NCBI RefSeq assembly: GCF_028473745.1
Contig: NZ_CP101137.1
Span: forward strand, 310,001-374,000
Source of the DNA: Streptomyces sp. M92
GTDB lineage: Bacteria; Actinomycetota; Actinomycetes; Streptomycetales; Streptomycetaceae
Length of the DNA stretch: 64,000 nt
Reading direction: 5' to 3'
A program made the position numbers and the translations under genes. Under the pieces are notes generated by a model that was given only the letters and a program-made list of their open reading frames with translations, made no database searches and was not told the origin of the DNA. Shown here one piece after another: positions 1 through 9,534 of the stretch. Within the stretch, counting starts at the first letter, position 1, and the number at the start of each line of letters is the position of its first letter.

Positions 1-2281
1 CCTCGTCGCTGTAGCCGTTCTTCCGGGCGCCGGCCTGGAAGATGACGAAGTTCTTCTCCAGTTCCTCGGGCTTCTTCTTGCCCATCACGCGGCGCAGGAT
101 GTCGGCCTCGCCGAGCGAGTAGCCCGCGATGATCTGGGCGGCCTTCTGCACCTGCTCCTGGTAGACGATCAGGCCGTAGGTGACCGCCAGGACCTCCTGG
201 AGGGGTTCCTCCAGCTCCTTGTGGATCGGCGTGATCTCCTGGAGGCCGTTCTTGCGCAGCGCGTAGTTGGTGTGCGAGTCCATGCCCATGGGGCCGGGGC
301 GGTAGAGCGCGGAGACGGCGGAGATGTCCTCGAAGTTGTCGGGCTTCATCAGCCGCAGCAGGGACCGCATGGGGCCGCCGTCGAACTGGAAGACGCCGAG
401 CGTGTCGCCGCGCTGGAGCAGTTCGAAGGTCGTCGGGTCGTCCAGCGGCAGTGACAGCAGGTCGAGGTCGATCCCCTTGTTGGACTTCACCATCTTGACG
501 GCGTCGTCCATGATCGTGAGGTTGCGCAGGCCGAGGAAGTCCATCTTCAGCAGGCCGAGCGACTCGCACTGCGGGTAGTCCCACTGCGTGATGGTCACGC
601 CGTCGGTGTGCCGGGTCCACAGCGGGGCGTGGTCGACGATCGGCTCGCTCGACATGATCACGCCGGCCGCGTGCACGCCCATCTGCCGCACCAGGCCCTC
701 GACGCCCTTGGCGGTGTCGATGACCTTCTTCACGTCCGGCTCGTTCTCGTACATCGAGCGGATCTCGCCGGCCTCGCTGTAGCGGGGGTGCTCCGGGTTG
801 GTGATGCCGTCGAGGTCGATGCCCTTGCCGAGGACGTCGGCGGGCATGGCCTTGGTGAGGCGGTCGCCCATCGCGTACGGGTAGCCCAGCACGCGCGCGG
901 AGTCCTTGATGGCGTTCTTCGCCTTGATCTTGCCGTACGTGCCGATCATGGCGACCTTGTCGGCGCCGTACTTCTCCGTCACGTACCTGATCACCTCGAC
1001 GCGCCGACGCTCGTCGAAGTCGATGTCGACATCGGGCATGGAGACGCGCTCGGGGTTGAGGAACCGCTCGAAGATCAGGCCGTGCGGGATGGGGTCGAGG
1101 TCGGTGATGCCCATGGCGTACGCCACGATCGAGCCGGCCGCGGAGCCTCGGCCGGGGCCGACCGCGATGCCGTTCTTCTTGGCCCACATGATGAAGTCGG
1201 CCACCACGAGGAAGTAGCCGGGGAACCCCATCTGGATGATGACGTCCATCTCGTACTCGGCCTGCTTCTGGCGGTCCTCGGGAACTTGGCCCGCGAAGCG
1301 GCGCTCCATGCCGCGGCGGACCTCCTCCTGGAACCAGGTGACCTCGGTGTACCCCTCGGGGATGTCGAACTTCGGCATGAGGTCGCGCTTCTCGAACATG
1401 CCGGTGGTGTCGATCATCTCGGCGATCAGGCGCGTGTTGGCGCAGCCCTCCTGCCAGGCGTCGGAGGAGTCGACGGCGTACATCTCGTCCGTCGACTTCA
1501 GGTAGTAGCCCGTGCCGTCGAAGCGGAAGCGGTCCGGGTCGGAGAGGTTCTTGCCGGTCTGGATGCACAGCAGGGCGTCGTGGGCGCTCGCCTCGTGCGC
1601 GTAGGTGTAGTGCGAGTCGTTGGTGACCAGCGGGGGGATGCCGAGCTTCTTGCCGATCCGCAGCAGGTCCTCGCGCACCCGGTGCTCGATGTCGATGCCG
1701 TGGTCCATCAGCTCCAGGAAGTACCGGTCCTTGCCGAAGATGTCCTGGTAGTCGGCGGCCGCCTTCACGGCCTCGTCGAAGTGGCCGAGGCGCAGCCGGG
1801 TCTGCACCTCGCCGGAGGGGCAGCCGGTGGAGGCGACGATGCCCTCCGACCACTGGGAGATGGTCTCCTTGTCCATCCGCGGCCACTTCTGCAGCCAGCC
1901 CTCGGCGTACGCGTCGGAGGAGAGGCGGAAGAGGTTGTGCAGTCCCGTGCTGTTCGTCGCCCACATGGTCTTGTGGGTGTAGCCGCCGGAACCCGAGACA
2001 TCGTCCCGCTTCTGGTGCGGCTGGCCCCACTGGATCTTGCGCTTGTTGCGGCGGGACTCGGGCGCCACGTACGCCTCGATGCCGATGATCGGGGTGACCC
2101 CGGCCTTCTGCGCGGAGTGGAAGAAGTCGTACGCCCCGTGCAGGTTGCCGTGGTCGGACATGGCGATGTGCGTCATGCCCATCTCATTGCAGGCGTTGAA
2201 CATGTCCTTCAGCCGCGCGGCACCGTCCAGCAGCGAGTACTGGGTGTGGACGTGCAGGTGCGTGAACGGCGCTTTGGACAC
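1..2281 (-). CDS. dnaE: DNA polymerase III alpha subunit, 5' part (cut by window edge)
   Basis: Replicative polymerase that copies the chromosome at the fork together with the beta clamp. Only about 760 N-terminal residues are here; the family is near 1,180 residues, so the C-terminal third is outside the window. The protein opens with the PHP-domain motif [15 protein letters not shown] and soon reaches SDHGN, the metal-binding His/Asp set of that domain; the polymerase domain follows. The GTG start at 2279-2281 was chosen because AGGAGG sits six bases upstream. The actinobacterial DnaE1 PHP domain is known to act as a proofreading exonuclease; the metal-ligand residues seen here fit that, but this is inference. 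Identity is very secure. Confidence 0.97.
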   Translation of the reverse strand, partial: MSKAPFTHLHVHTQYSLLDGAARLKDMFNACNEMGMTHIAMSDHGNLHGAYDFFHSAQKAGVTPIIGIEAYVAPESRRNKRKIQWGQPHQKRDDVSGSGGYTHKTMWATNSTGLHNLFRLSSDAYAEGWLQKWPRMDKETISQWSEGIVASTGCPSGEVQTRLRLGHFDEAVKAAADYQDIFGKDRYFLELMDHGIDIEHRVREDLLRIGKKLGIPPLVTNDSHYTYAHEASAHDALLCIQTGKNLSDPDRFRFDGTGYYLKSTDEMYAVDSSDAWQEGCANTRLIAEMIDTTGMFEKRDLMPKFDIPEGYTEVTWFQEEVRRGMERRFAGQVPEDRQKQAEYEMDVIIQMGFPGYFLVVADFIMWAKKNGIAVGPGRGSAAGSIVAYAMGITDLDPIPHGLIFERFLNPERVSMPDVDIDFDERRRVEVIRYVTEKYGADKVAMIGTYGKIKAKNAIKDSARVLGYPYAMGDRLTKAMPADVLGKGIDLDGITNPEHPRYSEAGEIRSMYENEPDVKKVIDTAKGVEGLVRQMGVHAAGVIMSSEPIVDHAPLWTRHTDGVTITQWDYPQCESLGLLKMDFLGLRNLTIMDDAVKMVKSNKGIDLDLLSLPLDDPTTFELLQRGDTLGVFQFDGGPMRSLLRLMKPDNFEDISAVSALYRPGPMGMDSHTNYALRKNGLQEITPIHKELEEPLQEVLAVTYGLIVYQEQVQKAAQIIAGYSLGEADILRRVMGKKKPEELEKNFVIFQAGARKNGYSDE

Positions 2282-2515
2282 GTGCGGCCTCCTGAGAAAA
2301 CTGTGGGCTACGGGCTGCGGTCAGTCCGGGGGGTCAGCGTCGAAGTCTATGCCTCGCCACTGACACTCCGGGGACTCCCCGCGTACCTTCGGGGGCGGGT
2401 CCGCGCGTCGGTGCGGACGCCCGGACGCGGGCACTCCCGCCCGCCTTCGAACGTTGGTCCGAGTGGAGATCCGCTCCACCCGTCACAGCACCATCCGCAC
2501 CAGGAGGCACCCGGC

Positions 2516-3856
2516 ATGTCGGTCCCGCAGCTCAACGAGGAGCACCGCGGCGAGGAGATCCTCGCCGTCTTCGACGCCGCCTTCGGCCGGCTGCTGGCCG
2601 CGGATCCGGCGGCGTTCCGCGTGAAGTTCCGGAAGATGGCCGCCTCCGCCTTCGCGTTCTACCGCGGCACCGCATGCCTCTTTTACCACGATTTGACCGA
2701 TGACAAGGAGTTCGGCTCCCAGGCCGGCGGCCCCTACCTGGACGACCGGACCTCCCGGGTGTGGATCCACGGCGACCTGCACGCGGAGAACTTCGGCACG
2801 TACATGGACTCCACCGGCCGGCTGATCTTCAATGTCAACGACTTCGACGAGGCCTACGTCGGCCCCTTCACCTGGGACCTCAAGCGCTTCGCCGCCTCCG
2901 TCGCGCTGATCGGGTACGCGAAGGCGCTCAGCGACGAGCAGATCACCGAGCTGGTGCGGGTGTACGCGGAGGCGTACCGGGAGCGGATCCACGCCCTGGC
3001 CACCGGCGCCAAGAGCGACGAGGTGCCGCCCTTCACGCTGGACACCGCCGACGGGCCCCTGCTGGGCGCCCTGCGCGTCGCCCGGTCCCTGACCAGGTTC
3101 GGCCTGCTGGAGTCGATGACCGAGATCCGCGACTTCGAGCGCCGCTTCGCCCCGGGCGGCGGCTCCATCGAGCTGGACGCGGCCACCCGCTACAAGGTCC
3201 TGGCCGCCTTCGACGGTTACCTGGAGACCCTCCCGGAGTCCTCCCTGGCCCGCCCCGACTCCTACCGCGTCAAGGACGTCGTCGGCCGCCGCGGCATCGG
3301 CATCGGCTCGGCCGGCCTGCCCTCGTACAACATCCTCCTGGAGGGCAACAGCGACGCCCTGGAGAACGACGTCGTGATCTACATCAAGCACGCCCAGACC
3401 CCGGCGGTCTCCCGGCACATCACCGACCAGGCGATCCGGGACTACTTCCAGCACGAGGGCCACCGCACGGTGATCTCCCAGCGCGCCCTCCAGGCGCACG
3501 CCGACCCGTGGCTGGGCTGGACCGAGCTGGACGGCGCGGGACAGCTGGTCGCCGAGGTCTCGCCGTACGCCGTCGACCTGGACTGGGGCGACATCGACGA
3601 CCCGGAGGAGATCGCCGAGGTCGTCGCGGACCTGGGCCGGGCCACCGCCGCCATGCACGCGGCGGCGGACGACCAGTCCGGGGAGTCCCTGGTGCCGTTC
3701 TCCACGGAGCGGGCCATCGACGCGGCGATCGCGGCCGACGAGGAGGGCTTCGCGCCCCTGCTCGTCGACTTCGCGCACCGGTACGGGGCACGCGCGCGTG
3801 CCGACCACCAGACCTTCGTGGACCTCTTCCGCAACGGCCGGATCCCGGGTCTGTGA
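2516..3856 (+). CDS. DUF2252 family protein (446 aa)
   Basis: Uncharacterised protein of the DUF2252 family. ATG at 2516 follows AGGAGG (2502-2507). Visible motifs are FYRG near residue 48, IHGDLHAENFG near residues 83-93 and NDFDEAY near residue 108. The HGDxHxxN pattern followed by a second acidic motif resembles the catalytic and metal-binding loops of aminoglycoside phosphotransferase-type kinases, so a small-molecule phosphotransferase is possible, but no substrate is known. Length is normal for the family. It stands alone: dnaE is divergent upstream and a membrane-protein gene follows after a gap of about 86 bases. Confidence 0.85.
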   Translation: MSVPQLNEEHRGEEILAVFDAAFGRLLAADPAAFRVKFRKMAASAFAFYRGTACLFYHDLTDDKEFGSQAGGPYLDDRTSRVWIHGDLHAENFGTYMDSTGRLIFNVNDFDEAYVGPFTWDLKRFAASVALIGYAKALSDEQITELVRVYAEAYRERIHALATGAKSDEVPPFTLDTADGPLLGALRVARSLTRFGLLESMTEIRDFERRFAPGGGSIELDAATRYKVLAAFDGYLETLPESSLARPDSYRVKDVVGRRGIGIGSAGLPSYNILLEGNSDALENDVVIYIKHAQTPAVSRHITDQAIRDYFQHEGHRTVISQRALQAHADPWLGWTELDGAGQLVAEVSPYAVDLDWGDIDDPEEIAEVVADLGRATAAMHAAADDQSGESLVPFSTERAIDAAIAADEEGFAPLLVDFAHRYGARARADHQTFVDLFRNGRIPGL

Positions 3857-3942
3857 CCATTCCGGTTCGGTAACCGTCGCCCTTCTCACAGCAATCCTTT
3901 AGGGGTCCCTTACCGGCCCCCGTGACACACTCTTCTATCGCT

Positions 3943-4650
3943 ATGGACATATCCGGAACCCCACTCAGAGCCGTACGCGCGGCGCTGTTCACGGCACTCG
4001 TCGTGACGCTCAGCACCGCGTCGCACGTGCTGCTGTCCGGGGTTCCGCTGCCGCTGCCCACGGTGGCGGCCGTCGGCGCCGCCGTGTTCCTGATCGCGTA
4101 CGCCCTGGCCGGGCGGCGCGAGCGCGGCTTCGGGCGGATCGCCGCCCTGCTGATCCCGCTGGAGCTGGCCGCCGACACGGTCTTCACCACCGGCCAGCAC
4201 GTCTGCTACGGCAGGGCGGGCGGCCCGGTCGCGGGCCCGCTGCGCTCGGTCGGCTTCGACGTGCTGTGCGGCGACGGGACCGGCGTCCACGCCGGGGTCG
4301 CCGCCCCGCTGACCCGGGTGACCGGCGCCGAGACCGACCGGCTGGCGACCGCACTCGCCGACGCGGACCCCCGGACCGCCTGGCTGCTGCTCGGCGCGCA
4401 CATCGGGGTCGGGCTGCTGGCGGCGGCCTGGCTGCGGCGCGGCGAGCGCGCGCTGGCCCAGCTGCTGAGCGCGGTGGCCGCGACCACCTTCCGGCCGCTG
4501 CTGCTGGCCGTCGCGGCGGTGAACGTCCGCCGGGCCCCGGCGGTGCGCCGCCCGGCGGCCCTGGCCCACCGCACCGCCGACGCCCGCGAGGCGATCCTCA
4601 CGCACTCCCTGGGACGGCGCGGACCGCCGTGCTCGGTCGCCTTCGTGTGA
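3943..4650 (+). CDS. small multi-pass membrane protein, function unknown
   Basis: I do not recognise this family. The product (about 235 aa) has roughly four or five hydrophobic segments: near residues 9-28, 34-53, 64-82, 138-158 and 166-186. Between the third and fourth lies an extracytoplasmic-looking loop with two cysteines (HVCYG and DVLCGDG). The C-terminus is Arg-rich and ends in a Cys-containing tail (GPPCSVAF). The start is uncertain: ATG at 3943 is used, but an in-frame GTG at 3922 is equally possible and neither has a good ribosome-binding site. The DsbA-like gene downstream is in the same direction about 96 bases away, so a redox link through the loop cysteines is conceivable but untested. 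Confidence 0.6.
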   Translation: MDISGTPLRAVRAALFTALVVTLSTASHVLLSGVPLPLPTVAAVGAAVFLIAYALAGRRERGFGRIAALLIPLELAADTVFTTGQHVCYGRAGGPVAGPLRSVGFDVLCGDGTGVHAGVAAPLTRVTGAETDRLATALADADPRTAWLLLGAHIGVGLLAAAWLRRGERALAQLLSAVAATTFRPLLLAVAAVNVRRAPAVRRPAALAHRTADAREAILTHSLGRRGPPCSVAFV

Positions 4651-4746
4651 CACGCGCGCCTTCGCGCGACACGCGACCGAGCACCGGCAGTCCCCCGTAC
4701 ACATCCCGCACACACCCGTGTGCGCGTCCCCGGAGAGAACACCACC

Positions 4747-5547
4747 ATGAGCAAGCGGAACAGTCAGGCGGCGAAGTCGGCGGCCCGTGAGCGGCTGCGT
4801 CTGGAGCGCGAGCGCCAGGCCAAGCGCGACAAGGTCAAGCGGCAGGTCGTCGTGGCCTGCTCGATCGTCGGCGTGCTGGCGATAGCCGGCGGCATCAGCT
4901 ACGCCGTCGTCCAGAGCAACCAGCCCTCGAAGTGGGAGAAGGCCGCCGACGCCGAGGTGGTGGCCCCCGCCAACACCTCCGGCAAGAACGGCACGACGGT
5001 CACCCTCGGCGAGTCCAAGAGCGACCACGTCGTCCACCTCTACGAGGACCCGCGCTGCCCGGGCTGCGCCAACTTCGAGCAGACCATCGGCGAGGCCGTC
5101 AACAAGGGCATGGAGGACGGCACCTACAAGCTCTCCTTCACCATCGGCACCTTCCTCGACGGCAACCTCGGCGGCGAGGGCTCCAAGAACGCCCTCAGCG
5201 CCCTCGGCGCCGCGCTGAACGTCTCCCCCGAGGCGTTCATCGACTACAAGACCGCGCTGTACTCCGCCGAGTACCACCCGTCGGAGTCGACCGACGAGTT
5301 CGCCAAGGACGACTACCTGATCAAGGTCGCCGACTCGGTCGACGCCCTGAAGAACAACAAGAAGTTCCAGGACGCCGTGGAGAAGGGCACCTACGACGCC
5401 TGGGCGATGAAGATGAGCGACGCCTTCCAGAAGGCCGAGGACGTCCAGTCGACCCCGACCGTCAAGATCAACGACAAGGTGATCGAGACGCCGGGCACGG
5501 ACGCCGAGTGGCAGAAGGCGCTCAAGGACGCGGGCGTCACCAAGTAG
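4747..5547 (+). CDS. membrane-anchored DsbA-like thioredoxin-fold protein
   Basis: Predicted thiol-disulfide protein acting outside the membrane (266 aa). A charged, Lys/Arg-rich N-terminus (residues 1-32) is followed by one transmembrane segment (about 33-55) and a thioredoxin-like domain. The active site CPGC at residues 104-107 lies in HLYEDPRCPGCANFEQ, the DsbA/thioredoxin_4 arrangement. The C-terminal part carries STPTVKIN, the cis-proline loop of the fold. ATG at 4747 was chosen over an upstream in-frame start at 4720 because GGAGAG lies just upstream of it. A 14-bp hairpin at 5587-5620 follows the gene. Specific partner proteins cannot be read from the sequence. Confidence 0.85.
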   Translation: MSKRNSQAAKSAARERLRLERERQAKRDKVKRQVVVACSIVGVLAIAGGISYAVVQSNQPSKWEKAADAEVVAPANTSGKNGTTVTLGESKSDHVVHLYEDPRCPGCANFEQTIGEAVNKGMEDGTYKLSFTIGTFLDGNLGGEGSKNALSALGAALNVSPEAFIDYKTALYSAEYHPSESTDEFAKDDYLIKVADSVDALKNNKKFQDAVEKGTYDAWAMKMSDAFQKAEDVQSTPTVKINDKVIETPGTDAEWQKALKDAGVTK

Positions 5548-5586
5548 GCAGCGTCAAGCGGCGGGCCCCAGCCGTACGCACGTCGA

Positions 5587-5620
5587 CGAGCGGGCGAACT
5601 TTTGCGAGTTCGCCCGCTCG
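5587..5620. terminator. 14-bp inverted repeat between the DsbA-like gene and phoD
   Basis: Perfect arms at 5587-5600 and 5607-5620 with a 6-base loop. It fits a terminator for the gene ending at 5547, though no T-tract follows (usual in Streptomyces). The right arm contains GTTCGCCCG, which weakly resembles a PhoP half-site, so an operator role at phoD is an alternative. Confidence 0.6.
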
Positions 5621-5630
5621 GGCGCATACC

Positions 5631-5646
5631 GATCAGTAACCTGATC
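5631..5646. promoter_or_regulatory. short dyad and -10-like element at the phoD start
   Basis: GATCAG-TAAC-CTGATC is a perfect 6-bp dyad just upstream of the GTG at 5651. TAACCT (5637-5642) inside it resembles a -10 hexamer eight bases before the start codon, so phoD transcripts may be leaderless and the dyad could be an operator. No clear -35 was seen. Confidence 0.4.
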
Positions 5647-5650
5647 GTCC

Positions 5651-7336
5651 GTGACCAGTCGACACAGATCATCCGCGACCCCCGTCCCGTCGTCCACCGC
5701 ACGCACGGGCACCCGCACCCCGAGCCGCCGTACGGTCGTCAAGGCCGCGGCGGCCGGCGCCGTTCTGGCGGCCCCGCTCGCCGCCGCCCCGCCCGCCGGT
5801 GCCGCCGGCGCCGCCCCCGCCTTCCTGCACGGCGTCGCCTCCGGCGACCCGCTGCCCGACGGCGTCCTGCTGTGGACCAGGGTGACCCCGGTCCCCGGGG
5901 CCGTGCCGGGCTCCGGAACCGGCCCGGACACCGAGGTGAGCTGGGTCGTCGCCGAGGACAAGGACTTCACGAACGTCGTCGCCAAGGGCTCGGTCACCGC
6001 GACCGCCGCCTCCGACCACACCGTGAAGGCCGACGTCCGGGGCCTGGCGCCCGCCACGGACTACTGGTTCCGCTTCTCCGCCGGCCCCACCGACTCCCCC
6101 GCCGCCCGAACCCGCACCGCCCCCGCGGCCGGCGCCGCGGTGCCGGGCCTGCGCTTCGGCGTGGTCTCCTGCGCCAACTGGGAGGCCGGCCACTTCTCCT
6201 CGTACCGCCATCTCGCGGCCCGCGGCGACCTGGACGCCTGGCTGCACCTGGGCGACTACATCTACGAGTACGGCACCGGCGAGTACGGCACCCGCGACAC
6301 CGTCGTACGGCCGCACGCGCCCGCCCACGAGATCCTGTCGCTCGCCGACTACCGCGTCCGGCACGGCCGTTACAAGACCGACCCCGACCTCCAGGCGCTG
6401 CACGCCGCCGCGCCGGTCGTGGCGATATGGGACGACCACGAGATCGCCAACGACACCTGGTCGGGCGGCGCCGAGAACCACACGGAGGGCGCCGAGGGGG
6501 CCTGGGCGGCGCGCCGGGCCGCCGCCAAGCAGGCCTACTTCGAGTGGATGCCGGTCCGTCCCGCGATCGCCGGGACCACCTACCGCAAGCTGCGCTTCGG
6601 CAAGCTGGCCGACCTGTCGCTGCTGGACCTGCGCTCCTTCCGCTCCCAGCAGGTGGCGCTGGGCAACGGGGAGGTCGACGACCCGGACCGCAGCATCACC
6701 GGCCGGGCCCAGATGGACTGGCTGAAGTCCTCACTGGCCGCCTCGGACACCACCTGGCGGCTGGTCGGCAACCCGGTGATGATCTCGCCGTTCGCCATCG
6801 GCTCGATCCCCGCCTGGCTGCTGAAGCCGCTGGCCGAGCTGCTGGGGCTGCCCAAGGAGGGCCTGGCCCTCAACACCGACCAGTGGGACGGCTACACCGA
6901 CGACCGCCGCGAGCTGCTGGCCCACCTGCGCGCGAACGCCGTCCGCAACACGGTCTTCCTGACCGGCGACATCCACATGTCCTGGGCCAACGACGTGCCG
7001 CACAACGCCGCCACGTACCCGCTGTCCGCCTCGGCCGCCACGGAGTTCGTCGTCACCTCGGTGACCTCCGACAACCTCGACGACATCGTGAAGGTCCCCG
7101 AGGGCACCGTCTCGGCGATCGCGGCGCCGGTGATCCGGGCCGCCAACCGGCACGTGCACTGGGTCGACACCGACCGGCACGGCTACGGCGTGCTGGACAT
7201 CACGGCGGAGCGGGCGCAGATGGACTACTACGTCGTCTCCGACCGCACCGACCCGGACGCGACGTCGAAGTGGGCCCGTTCGTACCGCACGCGCAGCGGC
7301 ACGCAGCGGGTGGAGCGGGTCTACTCGCCCGTCTGA
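5651..7336 (+). CDS. phoD: PhoD-type alkaline phosphatase, Tat-exported
   Basis: Secreted metallo-phosphatase/phosphodiesterase of the PhoD family that releases phosphate from organic esters outside the cell (561 aa, usual length). The N-terminus has a twin-arginine signal (SRRTVVKAA at about residues 25-33) followed by an Ala-rich hydrophobic stretch and a likely cleavage region near AGAAPAF. The N-terminal fibronectin-like PhoD domain is followed by the catalytic domain with [30 protein letters not shown] and TGDIHMSW, all metal-site motifs. The start is GTG at 5651 with no Shine-Dalgarno, consistent with a leaderless message. PhoP control is expected from family knowledge, but a clear PHO box is not visible. 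Its 3' end overlaps the convergent hydrolase gene by 16 bases. Confidence 0.93.
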   Translation: MTSRHRSSATPVPSSTARTGTRTPSRRTVVKAAAAGAVLAAPLAAAPPAGAAGAAPAFLHGVASGDPLPDGVLLWTRVTPVPGAVPGSGTGPDTEVSWVVAEDKDFTNVVAKGSVTATAASDHTVKADVRGLAPATDYWFRFSAGPTDSPAARTRTAPAAGAAVPGLRFGVVSCANWEAGHFSSYRHLAARGDLDAWLHLGDYIYEYGTGEYGTRDTVVRPHAPAHEILSLADYRVRHGRYKTDPDLQALHAAAPVVAIWDDHEIANDTWSGGAENHTEGAEGAWAARRAAAKQAYFEWMPVRPAIAGTTYRKLRFGKLADLSLLDLRSFRSQQVALGNGEVDDPDRSITGRAQMDWLKSSLAASDTTWRLVGNPVMISPFAIGSIPAWLLKPLAELLGLPKEGLALNTDQWDGYTDDRRELLAHLRANAVRNTVFLTGDIHMSWANDVPHNAATYPLSASAATEFVVTSVTSDNLDDIVKVPEGTVSAIAAPVIRAANRHVHWVDTDRHGYGVLDITAERAQMDYYVVSDRTDPDATSKWARSYRTRSGTQRVERVYSPV

Positions 7337-7929
7337 GCCCCGGTCTCCGCCCCGGTCTCCTGGAGCGAGTCGAGGAAGCCGAGCGCCACCCGCCAGGTGG
7401 CCTCGGCGGCCTCCGCGTCGTAGTCCGGCAGCTCGGGGTCGGTGTAGAGGTGGCCTGCTCCGGCGTATCTGTGCACCTCGACGTCGGCGCCGATGCGGCC
7501 CATCTGGAGATACCAGGCGCTGAGCCAGTCGTCGGTCTCGAAGGCGTCCGGCTCGGCGACGTGCAGCTGGACCGGCAGCTCGTCGACCGAGGCGTTGGGC
7601 GCGATGTCCGACGTGCCGTGCAGCAGGAGCAGGCCGCGCGCCCGGTGGTCGCCGAGGGCGAGGGTCTGGGCGATGGAGGCGCCGAGCGAGAAGCCCGCGT
7701 ACACCAGTCCCCGCTCCGAATAGGGCGCCGCGGCCAGCACCGCGCGCTTGAGCAGCTCCTCCCGGCCGATCCCGTCCTGGTGGGCCATGCCCTCCTCGAC
7801 CGTGTCAAAGGTACGGCCCTCGAAGAGGTCCGGGGTCCAGACCTGGTGCCCGGCGTCGCGCAGCCGGTCGGCGGCCTGCCGCACCGCGGGCCTGGGGCCG
7901 AGGGTCGAGTGAAAGAGCACGATGTTCAT
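7321..7929 (-). CDS. dienelactone hydrolase-like alpha/beta hydrolase
   Basis: Small single-domain alpha/beta hydrolase (202 aa), closest in layout to the dienelactone hydrolase family. The nucleophile elbow is GFSLGAS with Ser81, where classical dienelactone hydrolases have Cys; the likely catalytic His160 is in GAGHLY, and an Asp/Glu (SDIA or EPDAF region) would complete the triad. The ATG at 7927-7929 begins [12 protein letters not shown], the typical first strand and oxyanion loop. No signal peptide, so cytoplasmic. Substrate cannot be inferred. It converges on phoD, with the last 16 bases overlapping. Confidence 0.8.
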   Translation of the reverse strand: MNIVLFHSTLGPRPAVRQAADRLRDAGHQVWTPDLFEGRTFDTVEEGMAHQDGIGREELLKRAVLAAAPYSERGLVYAGFSLGASIAQTLALGDHRARGLLLLHGTSDIAPNASVDELPVQLHVAEPDAFETDDWLSAWYLQMGRIGADVEVHRYAGAGHLYTDPELPDYDAEAAEATWRVALGFLDSLQETGAETGAQTGE

Positions 7930-8034
7930 GAGGCCATGGTGCCAGCCGGGTGTGACAACGCGATCGGCGGCGATGCCCGGGGCGGGACGGAAGTCACAGG
8001 TTCACCGCACCCCGGGTCCGGTTACGTTCGAGGG

Positions 8035-9159
8035 ATGGAGACGATACTCCGCCCGCTGACCGTGGTCGGCGGCTCGATCCTGCTGACCCTCGTCATCGGA
8101 TGGGCCACCGACCTGCTGCTGCGCAAGGCCGACGCGCGGCATCCCGAGACGCCCCTGTGGGAGCTGCTGCGTCGTGCCCGCATCCCCTACCAGGTCATGT
8201 TGTGCGCCGCGCTGCTGAGAGGGTCGTACGTCGAGGCACAGGTGTTCCCGGAGCACCGGTCGGCGGTCGGCCGGGTGCTGACGCTGCTGCTGATCGGTTC
8301 GGTGGCCTGGCTGGTGACCCGCATCGCCTCCGCGGTCGTCGAGACGTCGTACTCCCGCTACGCCCACGCGCACGCCCAGCGCAACCCCGCCCGGGTGCGG
8401 CGGGTGCGGACCCAGGTGTCGCTGATCATGCGGGTGGTCACGGCGGTCGTCGGTGTGGTCGCCGTGTCGGCGATGCTGCTGACGTTCCCGGCGATGCGCG
8501 CGGCGGGTGCCTCGCTGCTGGCCTCGGCGGGCATCCTCGGCATCGTCGCCGGTGTCGCCGCCCAGTCCACGCTCAGCAACATGTTCGCCGGGTTCCAGAT
8601 CGCCTTCGGCGACATGGTGCGCATGGGCGACACCGTGGTGGTGGACGGCGAGTGGGGCACCGTCGAGGAGATCACCCTCACGTTCCTGACCGTGCGGACC
8701 TGGGACGAGCGCCGGATCACGATGCCGGTGTCGTACTTCACGTCCAAGCCGTTCGAGAACTGGTCACGCGGCACCCCGCAGATGACCGGGACCGTCTACT
8801 GGCACCTGGACCACACGGCGCCCCTCGACGCGATGCGCGAGCGGCTGCGCGACATCCTGCGCGAGTGCTCCGCCTGGGACGGCCGCGACTACAACCTGAC
8901 CGTCACCGACACCACGCCGAACACCATGCAGGTGCGGGCCCTGGCGACCGCGAAGGACGCGGACGACATCTGGACGGTGCGGGTCACGGTGCGCGAGGGG
9001 ATGATCCGCTGGCTGGCCGACGAGCACCCGTACGCGCTGCCCCGCGTCAACACGGCCGACGCGGCCCTGCGCCCGTCCGCCGACGGCGTCCACCGCCCCC
9101 GCCGCTCCCCCGACGGCAGCCCCCGCCGCTTCCCGGAACAGCCGGCGAAGAGCCTGTGA
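8035..9159 (+). CDS. MscS-family mechanosensitive ion channel
   Basis: Small-conductance mechanosensitive channel, which opens on membrane tension to release solutes on hypo-osmotic shock (374 aa). Hydrophobic helices lie near residues 6-26, 49-62, 79-100 and 128-151; the pore helix and cytoplasmic entry follow in GILGIVAGVAAQSTLSNMF (from about residue 164) and the beta domain in GDTVVVDGEWGTVEEI. The C-terminal tail (after about residue 340) is a Pro/Arg-rich extension. ATG at 8035 has only GAGGG directly upstream; TACGTT at 8023-8028 resembles a -10 six bases before ATG, so it may be leaderless. Convergent with the antiporter gene, from which it is separated by a degenerate repeat tract. 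Confidence 0.9.
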   Translation: METILRPLTVVGGSILLTLVIGWATDLLLRKADARHPETPLWELLRRARIPYQVMLCAALLRGSYVEAQVFPEHRSAVGRVLTLLLIGSVAWLVTRIASAVVETSYSRYAHAHAQRNPARVRRVRTQVSLIMRVVTAVVGVVAVSAMLLTFPAMRAAGASLLASAGILGIVAGVAAQSTLSNMFAGFQIAFGDMVRMGDTVVVDGEWGTVEEITLTFLTVRTWDERRITMPVSYFTSKPFENWSRGTPQMTGTVYWHLDHTAPLDAMRERLRDILRECSAWDGRDYNLTVTDTTPNTMQVRALATAKDADDIWTVRVTVREGMIRWLADEHPYALPRVNTADAALRPSADGVHRPRRSPDGSPRRFPEQPAKSL

Positions 9160-9162
9160 ACC

Positions 9163-9380
9163 CCGGCCCGGAGCGACGGGCCGCACCCAGTCCGACGGGC
9201 CATGCCGGACCGACGGGCCACATCCGGACCGACAGAACGCACCGAACCGACTGGCCACACCGGGCCCACGGGCCACACCCGGGCCGGACCGAACGAGCCC
9301 CGGACCGACGGACCGCAGCGGACCGACGGGCCACACCCGGACCGGGCGGGACGATCCCCGGCCCGACGGACCGGGCCATG
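9163..9380. repeat. degenerate 18-19 bp tandem repeat tract
   Basis: About ten imperfect head-to-tail copies of a unit close to GACGGGCCACACCCGGACC lie in the 375-base gap between the convergent MscS and antiporter genes. Several copies keep GACGGGCCACA and CGGACC exactly; spacing varies by a few bases. The rest of the gap (9381-9534) is GC-rich without a gene or strong hairpin that I can support. The tract is open in more than one frame, but nothing marks it as coding. Confidence 0.7.
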
Positions 9381-9534
9381 TCCAGCCCGGCGACACGGTC
9401 ACCGGCCCGGCCCGCGCCGCCCAAGGGCACAGGATCTACGGGCCCCGACACCACTGCCGCCCGGTCGCACGCCGCCTCCACCGCCCATCCCTCCCGCCCG
9501 GCGCCCGCTGCGCCGCCGCGCGTAAGGACCGGCC

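Noticed and set aside
608-2515. Long plus-strand open frame opposite dnaE
   Set aside because: It is the antisense shadow of dnaE (GC-rich codon bias keeps it open); its protein has no recognisable domain, and only the part from 2516 is a real gene.
8000-8006. Single GTTCACC upstream of the MscS gene as a PHO box
   Set aside because: PhoP sites need direct repeats at 11-base spacing; only one copy is present.
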